Source: Pascua guehoae (lineage: Eukaryota; Basidiomycota; Tremellomycetes; Trichosporonales; Trichosporonaceae). Taken from it: a stretch of 64,000 nt of DNA. The stretch covers positions 701,689-765,688 of the forward strand of contig BCJX01000004.1 of the NCBI GenBank assembly GCA_001600415.1. Direction: 5' to 3'. A program made the position numbers and the translations under genes. Below the pieces are notes generated by a model. The model did not search any database. It was not told the origin of the DNA and saw only the letters and a list, made by a program, of their open reading frames with translations. Of the stretch, positions 49,367 to 61,221 are shown piece by piece. The number at the start of each line of letters is the position of its first letter. Position 1 is the stretch's first letter.

Positions 49367-51904
49367 CTACCCTCGCTCGCGACCCAGTGCAGTATACAGC
49401 GCGGCATCGTCGGCGCCCGCGACCTTCATCGCAATGTAGCGGTACACGATGGTGGCGAGCGCGGCGATGAGAAAGACTGCGTCAAAGAGCCGGCCAAAGA
49501 CGCGGAAGTCAGGGAGGGATCGTAGGAGCGAGTCCGAGTGTGCTGCTGCTGCCGTGGCGAGCGCTCCCGCGGCCCCTGCCGCTGCTGTTCCGGCCGCCTC
49601 TGCCGCGGTCGAGATATTAGAGGCTCCGCTCGCGTCCGTGGCATTGGTGGCGCCGTCGAGGAGCGCAAATGGGTTGGTATCGACCGGGGGTGCAGGGGGT
49701 AGCGATCTCCGGAGCTGGACGAGGAGGGAGATGACGTAGGTTGCAAACAGCTGGCCGAGGGTGAGGAGTAGGAAGCCCGCGCCGACGGTCTGCGACGTGA
49801 GGCGCAGCAGGCGGCCCAGCCACCGGAGCACCATCGTGAGCGAGCTCAGGATCAGGAGCCCTGTGAGCAGAAGCGAGATACCGCGGGCCCATGTTGCGAC
49901 GTCGACGTCCTTGGTAAACGGGAGGTGGGAGACGCCGAGAGCGAGGAGGAGCGAGATCCAGTCGCCGTTGGTGTTGCCCCGGCCCTTATCGTCGGGCTGG
50001 GCGTGCGACGAGTTGGAGGTCGCCAGCGGGGCGATGAAGAGGGATGTGAGGCACTGTGTGTGAGCGGTGGTGTACTGTACGGATAGAGGTGTGCCTATCG
50101 GTGCTACATGCATGGTTGAACACCAAACTAGCAGGCAGCTCATTGACTCACCATCACCAAACGCGCCATGCAGTAGATTGCAAACACGTAGCCCAAGACG
50201 TTGTACACCGTACCGCGCACAGTGTGCCGGAAGCCCTGCTGTTTCTGGTGGACGTCAGTGACCACCCACTACCCATCCACGTACTCTTCGCTGCTTCATC
50301 ACGTTTAGAGAACGCGCAACATCCCTCTCCATCTCCTGCAGGGCGCGTAACTCGGTACGCATTGCTGATACGTCTGGTAGGTTAGCCAAGGCTCACAGAG
50401 TACAAAACTCACCCTGGTCAGTCTTGTTGCCAAAGACACGCCCCATCCACCCCCCAGACGTTCCTCCCGTTGGCGTCGACGCCCCACTAGGCGGTGCGGC
50501 GACGCGGTTGAGTTCGTCGCGCTTCGAGACAATGTCGTGGCGCACACGGTAGAGTGAGCGCTCAGCCTGGAGGACATCGGCATCGGTAACGGGTGGTCTA
50601 CGCTGGTAAGTACAAGCGCGCTGATTAACCAACATACTTTCCGGCTCCGGCCGCTTGTTCGAGATAGTCCCACGCAGTGACGACCGCACCGATTCCCGAG
50701 AGGCCCGCGATAAGGAGGACGCCGAGGACAATGACTCGCCCCAGGCTCGACGCAAGCCAGCCTTCACCTTCCCATCCTTCTGGCCCCGACGACCATTGTG
50801 CGAAAGTGTCGTCGGATTCTCCTTCCTCGCCCAGTGGTATAGGCGCAGTCGGCGCGGGCATTGCCGTAATATAAGGTGGAATGCGCGTGAAGAGGAAGAT
50901 GTAGAGCAGGAATGGGATGAGCGAGATGAGCATGCGTGACCTAAACGAGAGCGAAGATAGCCCAGAAGACCGCGTAGAGGTCGCAGAGGTGTCTGACGTC
51001 AGCTGTCTGCCCAAGAACACTTCAGCTCACCTCGCGAACGGTAGGTAAACATCAGGCATTGCACAAGTGGGACGACAAGCAGGATAAACGCCAGCAGCAC
51101 GTGTAGCGAGACGGAAAAGTTGACCTGTCGCGCACGCGAGTGCAAGATGCCAAGGCTGTGGAAGACGACAAGCGTGATGAGGTTCATGCTCTCGGCAAAG
51201 CAGATGGAGAACAGCACCCTGTGTGTGAGCTAGCGATGACGATTACACCGACGAGCTCACCTCGATACACGATTCAGACCGCGGGCAGCACGCTTGACCT
51301 GCTTTGTGCCCGACGCCGATGCTGAGGAGCGACCGTGCGCAAGCTCGAGCACTCGTGGTGTGCTGCGCCCACGCTGCTGCGACTCGCGGAGTCTTGCTCC
51401 GAGCAGGTGGAGCTCGATTGGCGGCCCTGGCGCGCTGGGGCTAGAAGCGCCATGCGCCTCGGGGAGGAGCGACAAGGCTTCGTTCCTCGCCGGGGAGCCC
51501 GGGTACGATGACCCCGGAGACGTTGCGTCCGTGTCATCTTCTAGCTCATAGTCGAGATCCGACGTCCCAGGGAGGGGCGGGTACGCGGCTCCCGGGGGTG
51601 AGCGGTGCCCAGTGCTGCGGATCGTTCCGATTGTGCTGTGTGACCCGGCTCGAGCGCGCGAGCTACTTCCGCCAGCGGCATGGGCAGCATGGCGTGACTC
51701 GTCCTGGATGGGGAGGAGAACCTCGGGCTTGGACAAGTCGCGCAGTGTGGGGTTGACGCGTGCGAGGAGGTAGCGGCGTGCGAGGAAGAAGTAGATGACG
51801 CGGAGGAAGATGAGCAGGAGCGTGTCGAGGACGATGGGCGGGGGTGGTTTGGACAGCACTGCGCGCATGTTGGATGCGTTGTGCAGGTTGATATGGACCT
51901 TCAT
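49367..51904 (-). CDS. Golgi pH regulator / GPR89 family membrane protein
   Basis: This multi-spanning protein starts MKVHINLHNASNMRAV at 51904 and stops at 49367. Spliced segments follow GPHR order: TM PPIVLDTLLLIFLRVIYFFL, a Ser/Pro-rich loop longer than in animals, AESMNLITLVVFHSLGI, LHVLLAFILLVVPL, MLISLIPFLLYIFLF, VIVLGVLLIAGLSGIGAVV, a cytosolic coiled coil (DADVLQAERSLYRVRHDIVSK ending in KKQQGFRHT), then VYNVLGYVFAIYC, the ABA-GPCR-type domain and four further TM helices. In animals the protein is a voltage-dependent anion channel acidifying the Golgi; plant homologs are GTG1/2. Transport by this fungal protein is inferred. Budding yeast has no ortholog I know of. Introns are short. 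Confidence 0.9.
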
Positions 51905-52501
51905 TGTGTAGGCATTGTAAAGAAGAGTTTTGAGTAAGAGGGAGATGAGAGAAAGAAGAAGAGTAAAGAAAGGGAGTACGACTTGGAGACTACTGTGCTA
52001 CTCTCACACTCTTCTCCCACACTTCTTTTGGGGATCGGAATGAATTGAAGAATGGGAACACGTCGCGCGTTCGGTAATCTCAAGCCATAACAAGCCACGT
52101 GAATCCGGGGCTCCACAACCACATGGCGAAATGTGCTCCCGTTGCCCCAGTGTGGCACATATGAATGGTTTGTGGCACTTATGTCCCTCAAGTTTCGAGT
52201 GTGAGTGAGGACAAACTGACACATCTGAACGTGGATTGTACTGCGTTGCATAACACCAGAAGAAATGAGGGAGGTTCAGAGGGCGCCATGAGCCACCCTA
52301 GTCTCTCTGTACAGTACAGCCCGGTTTTCTATGGGGTTTTCTCGCCTTAATCTCCATCCTCCTCTCATCCTCCTCCCTTCCTCTTTCTTCCAACCTCTCC
52401 TCTCCTATCGACTTTCTTCACTCAAACTTGTCTTTAGGGACGTCACAAGCAATAATGATGACGCTCTGAGACGTTAGCTAAATTATTAGAGATGTGACGT
52501 A
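51905..52501. other. GPHR promoter and 3' end of the secreted-protein gene
   Basis: 597 bases lie between the GPHR start and the upstream minus-strand stop. They include purine-rich (AGAGGAAG-like) and CT-rich stretches near 51915-51985 and 52340-52430. There is no gene. Confidence 0.4.
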
Positions 52502-52753
52502 CTAGGCAAGGCAGTAGATGCCGCCGCTGCGGGTGTAAGTGGCACCGCTGCGGGTGCAAGCGCGCTTGTTGAGGCCGTCCTGGTCGACCCAGAAGCCGTT
52601 GGAAACATCAACGCCCGCCTGCTTGAGGCCGTCCACAAAAGCGTCACGTTCGATGTCCTGGCAAGACGAGGAGGTGTCGGCGACGGGCTCGGCGATGGGC
52701 TTAGCGGCAGCGACGGCGGCGAGGGCGACAAGAATGAAAGAGAAGGCGCGCAT
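52502..52753 (-). CDS. Small secreted peptide precursor (83 residues)
   Basis: The start is ATG at 52753. An upstream in-frame Met exists, but the inner Met begins a textbook signal peptide (MRAFSFILVALAAVAAA, cleavage near 17/18). The mature chain is short, with cysteines at 31, 66 and 81. A dibasic KR (residues 63-64, LNKR) is a canonical Kex2 site. Cleavage would release residues 65-83, which contain two TRSG repeats between two cysteines. It is intronless. A TATAAAAG box about 110 bases upstream (52860-52867) suggests strong or inducible expression. No family was recognised. It could be a signalling peptide, a cell-wall peptide or a species-specific secreted protein; no activity is claimed. 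Confidence 0.65.
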   Translation of the reverse strand: MRAFSFILVALAAVAAAKPIAEPVADTSSSCQDIERDAFVDGLKQAGVDVSNGFWVDQDGLNKRACTRSGATYTRSGGIYCLA

Positions 52754-52859
52754 GTTGGCTACTTGAAAGCTTGAGGCTGTTGGAAGGCTGGAAAGAAGCG
52801 GAGACAAAAGATTGCTTTGTTGTGGGTGATGATTGACGCCAACCCCCTCCAACCCTCCT

Positions 52860-52867
52860 CTTTTATA
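52860..52867 (-). promoter_or_regulatory. TATA box of the small secreted-protein gene
   Basis: The minus strand reads TATAAAAG about 110 bases upstream of the ATG at 52753. It is the clearest TATA element in the window. Confidence 0.65.
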
Positions 52868-53168
52868 CCATTCCGAGGAGGCCGCGGGTGCTCTCTGGGG
52901 CACTCATTCATAGCACAAAAAGCCGCTCAGTGGCAATGACACAGACGTAGAGTAAACTCCTGCTTTGTTTCCTAGGGGCCGTAGGCACAGCATTCCAAGA
53001 CAACTCATCACACTCAGCACTGATGAGGAATTGTTACACCTGAGTTTACCGGTAACAGTGAGTTCCCGAGCTCAGGTTGACGATGGTTTGGAGGCACATG
53101 TGGATCCTCGGGCGAGTAAGAAAGTTCCACAAGGAAGTGGCCCTAGCCTTTCCCCATCACGTAGACAA

Positions 53169-53236
53169 GCTGTGACCCAACGTGGGTTGCCAACGGCTCC
53201 ATGCTGTGACCCAACGTGGGTCACCAAGAACTCCAT
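53169..53236. repeat. 34-bp tandem duplication with quasi-palindromic core
   Basis: Two adjacent 34-bp units (53169-53202 and 53203-53236) share their first 19 bases exactly and differ at five later sites. Each has the core ACCCA-ACG-TGGGT, an inverted repeat with 5-bp arms. Confidence 0.85.
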
Positions 53237-55726
53237 TGCGTTATGATACATTTCCCATAGGTCTACCTCGCCTGTTCCTATCTCTTGGGCCAGTCGGTCA
53301 CGGCTACGTCAGGCGCCTCGAAGCAAAATTCAAACGGGTCACCCATTTGGCCCCTTTACTCATCGGTCGGAGAGGAGCGGTATTCGAGATTCACACACTA
53401 AACATAGGCCCCACAGTTCCAGGTCGGCACACATAGTGGGGCCTCTCTCCACGGCATCCTGCTCTCCTGCAGGGGAGCGGCACATCGTGCCAAGCGCGGT
53501 ACTCACATGTCGAAGTCGATGTCGTATGAGAGGTAACTCCTGTCGTCCCTGTGCATACACACGGATACCTGTCACCAAGTTTCATGTAGCCCTCCATTAT
53601 GGTGGCTTCACATCACTTTATGGTGATGTCACTGATGTGAAGGAGATGCCCTAGCCGCAGTGGCTGGCAGTCAGCCACCCTCCAATGTTGACGAATGCAG
53701 TTTGCCCGAAGTGTGTTCCTGTTACTCGATTTAAGCCCGACAGCTGAAGAGCCCGAGTTCCTTCAATGCCAGTGAGGGGTTTCTAAGAAGGGATCCACAT
53801 GTAGCATAACTGGCGAGGATGTGCCACATCTGGGGGGAAGTGCCACATGTGCCTCCCGGCAGTACCTTTTCCGTTATCGGAAAGGGGGGGGGGGGGGTAG
53901 GGGGTTTGCTCGATGGAAATCACCTCCACCACCCACCCGCCCCACCCCCGGCGCACGCACACGTCAAGGCATCTACCACATGGCATACGATACCTATTGT
54001 CACATGGGTTTCCTGTCACGACGTTCCAGAAGTCGTTCCGGTGGCCCCATAGCGATGTGGCGGTACTGTTCACCCACGTTGGCTATGAACTCTAACCCAA
54101 AAGAGGGGTTAACCAGACGCCGTTGCGGGTTTCAGACGCGTTCCTATCCCCATATCACGAGAGTGTGGGTAGTTGCTTCAAGCAGCGGGTCTTCCACTGG
54201 CGTGATAATAGCACAGCATTTCACATTGCCGACGGAGCACAACATCGACTCGGGGCAAGGGGGTCAATAGTTTGAGACCAACAGCACATTCTGCAGCTTG
54301 TTGGTAAAGATACTAACAGTAACACTGGGCGGTATCAGATGGAACAACAACTCCTGCCACATCTTACTGATATTGTGGCGAGCAGTGTGCGTCAGCCTCC
54401 ACGGGAAGTTTGCCATACAGCCGTGCACTGAGGTCAAGATAGGATCCCTCGGCAGCTGCTTCCATTGGACATCTCAGAGCAAAACCTTGGCACCTGTACG
54501 TTACTGACTACAGATTATTGTAACGTGACCCCACGGAGGTGCTGCTGGGCTGAGAATAACATCCCCACTCTGCACGTCAGTATCATCTGCAGTCTGCGCC
54601 TTCGTAATCGTGATGGAGACTAGGACCCGGATATACCTGCCCACGCATGGAGACAGACCCCTGACCTTTATCGCTATGCACGGGGAGCGAGAGTGGTCGT
54701 TGACCAATCTCTATGTCCCCTTCAAAAGCGCGCACGTCTTACTCGTCACTTGTCGGGCTCAGATATGACGCATATGACGAATTAGACGTCCGTACTCCTG
54801 TCAGTCGTGCCGTGCCTGGAATGGCGCGACTGGACCTTGCTTGCCACATCGTCTGGAATCAGAAAGTGGAGCCCTATCCCTGGTTGTTGGGCCCCCTGCA
54901 AGTCCTTATCGGCACAGTTCAGCCTTCACAACCCAGCGGGCTGGGCGATGGCGGCGCGCTGATCATGACACGCGTGGAGCTGTCCCTTGCTGCAGCACCA
55001 TATGGGACCCCGGCAATTGGTCTACGCGACATGGCCGGCTACAGTTGGATGTGCTGTTTATCTGATCAGCCAAATTAGAAGTATGCCTTATGCTAGCACA
55101 GTAAACCCGTATCGGGCAAGCTAGTGGCATGCTAGTGGCAAGTGGGCACGTTGGCAGCTGGGCACTGGGCAGTACGCAGTAAGGCCACATGGGATTGCAT
55201 CCCACATCCCCACATCCGCGTACATCCGACCACATGGACTTGCCTCCCTCGGCGCGCACTACTTGTGGAGATGTCAAAATGTCAACACGGCCACCTAATC
55301 ACCCATCACCCAGTTAGTGTGAAGATGTGGGCCCGAAAGCTCCCAGGAGTGTGGCTATCCCAGAGCGTCGCTCCGCCGACAAGTTCCGCCGCATTTCACA
55401 TGCACCCATGTGGTCGGTCCACGTTACCGCGTTGCCTCCGTGGGGCCCGCCATATCGCCATGCTTTCAGGTTTGCAGTGCCTGCGTACTCTACCTGCGTA
55501 CCTGCGTCAATGCGTCTCATGTGCTGCAACAAGGTTTGTTCCTGGCAACAAGGAGAGGAGACAGGGGGTGAAACCTTATGCATCATTAGCACCAAATGCA
55601 ACCCTGACCTCAATCTTCACGTGTTGCGCGTGGTGTGGACGGTTATCCTGGTAGTAGGGCGGAGGATACAATGGAACAACACCCACACTGGCGATGTACC
55701 GAGAGCTGAAGGAAGACGGGTTCAAC

Positions 55727-55766
55727 TGTTGTTGTTTGTTTGTTTGTTTGTTAGCTTGTTTGTTAG
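55727..55766 (+). repeat. GTTT/GTTAGC microsatellite
   Basis: A run of TTGTTTG tetramers is followed by a repeated TTGTTTGTTAGC unit, ending about 145 bases upstream of the thioredoxin-like gene start. Confidence 0.85.
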
Positions 55767-55910
55767 CATCTCAGTGGGGTCCGGGGCTGGGTTGTCTGAT
55801 GTTTGGTCGGTCCCCACTGCAAATAAAAAGGGGACACCCCTTCAACTTCCCCAGCCATCCATTTCACCGTTACAGTCCAACATCCTAAGCTCACCCACGA
55901 GCCAGCAACC

Positions 55911-56607
55911 ATGCCTATCATTAAGTCAAAGTGAGCTGCAGATTGATCCAGGTGCTGACAGCAGCGTTGAGAACCTCCGCGCCCACATCGCCGCCGGCCC
56001 CAAGGAGGTCTTTGTCTTCTTCTTCTCAGCCGAGGATGAGACGGGATCGCCGTGGTGCACATACTGCGCCTTGGTTGAGCCCGAGTTTGAGCGCCTATTC
56101 AAGGACACGGACGCGTGTGAGTATTGCGCCCAAAGTGTTTGCCTGTGCTAACTTGCTAGACGGCATTGTTGTGCATTATGAGCGCGACGAGTGAGCAGTC
56201 GCCTCCTCCTTACACTGACTTCTAGCGTGTACTCGCCCAACAATTGGGTGTACGCGGAGTGGCGCCTGCACGGTGTGCCGTCAATTTACCGCGTCGTGGA
56301 CGGGGTCCCCGCCCTGCCGATCGCTTATACAGGCGAAACGTTTGCTACCGAGCTCGATGCATACGTCGCGGGCCCCGACGAGTGGGAGGAAGAGGTCAAG
56401 AAGCGCATGGGGGAAGAATACGAGCCTCTCGCCACCCGCGAGGAGTGGCACATTGAGGATTTCGACATGATGAAGAAAGTTATTGCCGAGCGTCGGGAAA
56501 AGGCCGAAAAGGAGCGCGTCGAAAAGGAGAAGAAGGATGCCCAGAAGGCGGCGCGCAAGGCCAAGGCGGCGGCCAAGGTATGCACCGGCGAAGTCTGCGT
56601 GGCCTAA
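55911..56607 (+). CDS. Thioredoxin-fold protein (TXNDC17/DUF953-like)
   Basis: Exons 55911-55930, 55962-56116, 56160-56190 and 56226-56607 give 195 residues (MPIIKSN-SVENLRAHIAAG). The thioredoxin fold is visible as VFVFFFSAEDE, then the redox site WCTYCALVEPEF, VVHYERD, and a strand/cis-Pro region RLHGVPSIYRV. TXNDC17 has WCPDC at the same place, hence the suggestion. The C-terminal third is a Lys/Glu/Ala-rich helix (KAEKERVEKEKKDAQKAARKAK), absent from the short family members, and the protein ends CTGEVCVA. Probably cytosolic, since no signal peptide is seen. The first intron is only 31 nt. An AAATAAAAAGG element lies about 85 bases upstream of the start. Confidence 0.75.
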
Positions 56608-58249
56608 ATAGTCATGTACACTGGTCGTACCTACGAGCTCGATGCCGCCGGAAGAGGCGAAATTCCATGTGAGCAGGAAGTGAGGACACAAGGAGGATGA
56701 AGCAAGGATGATACATCGAGCTGGGTGAATGATGCGACGCCCTGGATTACAATGATAGATTCCAAGTGGGGGTTACTCTCGACAACGGGCGGGATCTCTA
56801 TCTTGAGGGTAGGAACAAAGGCGGTGAATATAGGATATATTGTAGAAGGAATTGATCATTGAAGTTGTTGGTTATGGTTTTGGAGGGCGGATTGGCAGGC
56901 TCATTGCAGTGGGCAGAGAGTGACGCCGCCACAAGAAGAAAGCAATAAAAAGGTAGGTTCGAGGAAGGGAGGTTGGAGGACGAGGGTTCAGTACAGCAAA
57001 GTGTGGGAGGAGGGAATATACCATTGTTGCACATTGGAATGCCTAGCAATGCTTTGCCTTGTGTTTGATTGCTCATTTTGCTTTGTCCCCTTCCTTCCTT
57101 CCCTCCTCCTCACTGCTCTACACACCGTAAAACCATCCATTCTTCCTCTTCACCTTCCTCCATTCCCTCATTCACACACTCACTCATTCTTTCTTCCCCA
57201 TCACACCCTTCTCTACTACTCGCGTGTCTCTACCTCGCATTCCTTCCGCGCTCTCTCTATCTCTCATTACGAAATCAAACTCTCCACCATCTTCGTTTTT
57301 CCTCTCCACCTCTCAGCCTTAGACTCTCATTACCTGACACCAACAACTCGTTCACGACAAATCGGCATGCGTTGGCCCTCGAACCCGAGGAAGTACCTTC
57401 CTCGTCGTCAAGACACACTCTGCAGTCACAGGAAGTAGATCAATACACATACACGGTCCAGGAAACAAGAGACGACGTCTACGCGGTGAGTGGAACATTT
57501 GTGCTGGCTCTGTCTGATCAGACAACGCGCTTTGGTGACCTCATCGATGCCACTCACCGGGGCTCCTTGAAATTTGCTCCCGTTGGCTCTACCCACGTGG
57601 GATGGGCGATCAACGCAAGTGCCACATGGCACGTGGTTGGTGGGTGTGCGTCGGCGTTTCGGAGATCGATTCAGACTTTTTTTTTTTGTGGGAGAGGCTT
57701 CTGGCACCATCCATGTGGGTGGCGGCGGCGGTGGGCGGCAATGCCAGGATAATCTCCACAGTCCTTGCTGGCGTTTGCTGGGCAGGGAGGGGGCATTAGC
57801 CGATGACTCTCCGATGCATGCATGCGACGCAGCCTGGCCAGTCTGCCCCGTGGTGATGGTGGCGGAACATGACGCCCCCCCGTCCCCCGCTCGGCCGTTC
57901 TAGTCCCGTGAGGCCGCGTGGGTGGTAGTAGACCATTCCACAGCTCACAAGACAGACGGGGGGGGGCGCCATTACGAGCCAGCCACCGAGAAGAGTAAAG
58001 AATGGATTGGATTGGAATACCACCAGCGTATTGGAAACGGCGGCAAAAAATCCCGGCTCTTGGCCTTTGTGGCCGAAGGTGTGACCGACGACGCTCCTCG
58101 CCTCGCCTATTCGCCCCTGCAACCCACCCGCCCCCACCCAGACTACCCCCCCCCACCTGCTCCTCATACATCAACCTTCCACTTCCATCTCTTTCCTCTT
58201 CTCTAATCCCTTTTTCCTCTTCCTCACCAAAAAAGGCGGTACACTCACC
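56608..58249. promoter_or_regulatory. Upstream region of SSC1
   Basis: 1.6 kb lies between two same-strand genes. Pyrimidine-rich tracts lie at about 57085-57330 and 58150-58230, with an oligo-T run near 57675. A coding-like stretch (about 57350-57485) ends at a GTGAGT donor-like site but has no clear start. I searched for GAAnnTTC heat-shock elements by eye and found no consensus array. Confidence 0.45.
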
Positions 58250-60428
<2,179 letters not shown>

Positions 60429-61221
60429 GGAAAACGCAAGGCGCAACCACCACACCGCTTTGTTGTTCCCCTAGTACCTCGTGATTTCCTTTAATCTCTT
60501 CTCTTCTTTTCTCTCTCTCTCCTCTCCTCTCGCTCTCACTCACTCATCGGGTCGCTGCCCTCCCACTCGCACTACTATGTATACCCCCATCACTCTTGCA
60601 TGGCTGGCCCTGCCAGTCCCCCGGTCGCGCGCACTGCACGGGCGCGCGAGGCATTTTGTATCGTGATGAAATGCACTGCTCAGAAGGTTGACTATACCGC
60701 TCCGGCGCGAGCACGAGCACAGGACACTTCTATCAGAGCGCGAGCTGAGGCACACGAAAAGATCACTGACGCATTCTTCTCTCTCAGCCTCTGGACCCCC
60801 AACGTGCCAAAAGTAATCGTCCACCGCCATCCGGCGGCACATCATCCCCCCGCCGCCACACTGGAGGCTATCATGCTGACAGTTGTCTGCGTCGAGCCGG
60901 GCCACACCTGCTTCTCACCCTGCGCTCGTACAGGCTAAGACTTGTCTATGTGGACGGCTCAGAGATGCTGGCGCTGCTTGCTCCTTGATCCCGTTTACGT
61001 TTTCCTGTCTTGCAGCGACTGCAAACCGCCTATTCGTCATGGGCGTGGACCACGGTCCTCACACTGCAGCCCATATGGATCAACACGCTCAGCTGCAACA
61101 TACAAACGTACTGTACATGACATGACATACGCTGTATGGTCTACACTCGAGTGGCAAGACAACAAGGCCTCTCTCTTCTCTTTCCTCTCTCCCGATCGAC
61201 CCTTGAATTCGACGGTCCCAC
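60429..61221. other. Convergent 3' intergenic region, SSC1 / WAPL
   Basis: 793 bases lie between converging stops. A CT-rich stretch follows SSC1 (about 60480-60545). Nothing else can be assigned. Confidence 0.45.

Larger units (their letters stand above)
52754..55910. other. 3.1 kb gene-free region with decayed-looking reading frames
   Basis: No intact gene is found. Coding-like stretches occur on both strands with in-frame stops. For example, plus frame 1 from about 53821 to 54766 has only about three stops over 940 bases, followed by frame 2 from 54713 to 55078. Base and codon usage (mixed third positions, few TCG/GAG) differs from the flanking genes. It also holds a 34-bp tandem duplication (53169-53236), a 14-base G run (53884-53897) and a GTTT microsatellite (55727-55766). 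A relic of a mobile or viral element, or an unannotated non-coding region, are the main options. Confidence 0.4.

Noticed and set aside
53096..53802. 12-bp inverted repeat (ACATGTGGATCC near 53096 and its complement near 53791)
   Set aside because: One such match in a 3 kb region is near chance expectation, and there is no target-site duplication or terminal structure.
57069..57752. 227-codon frame upstream of SSC1
   Set aside because: The first two-thirds translates a CT-rich tract. The later part (to a GTGAGT-like donor near 57485) looks mildly coding, but no start, acceptor partner or homology was found.
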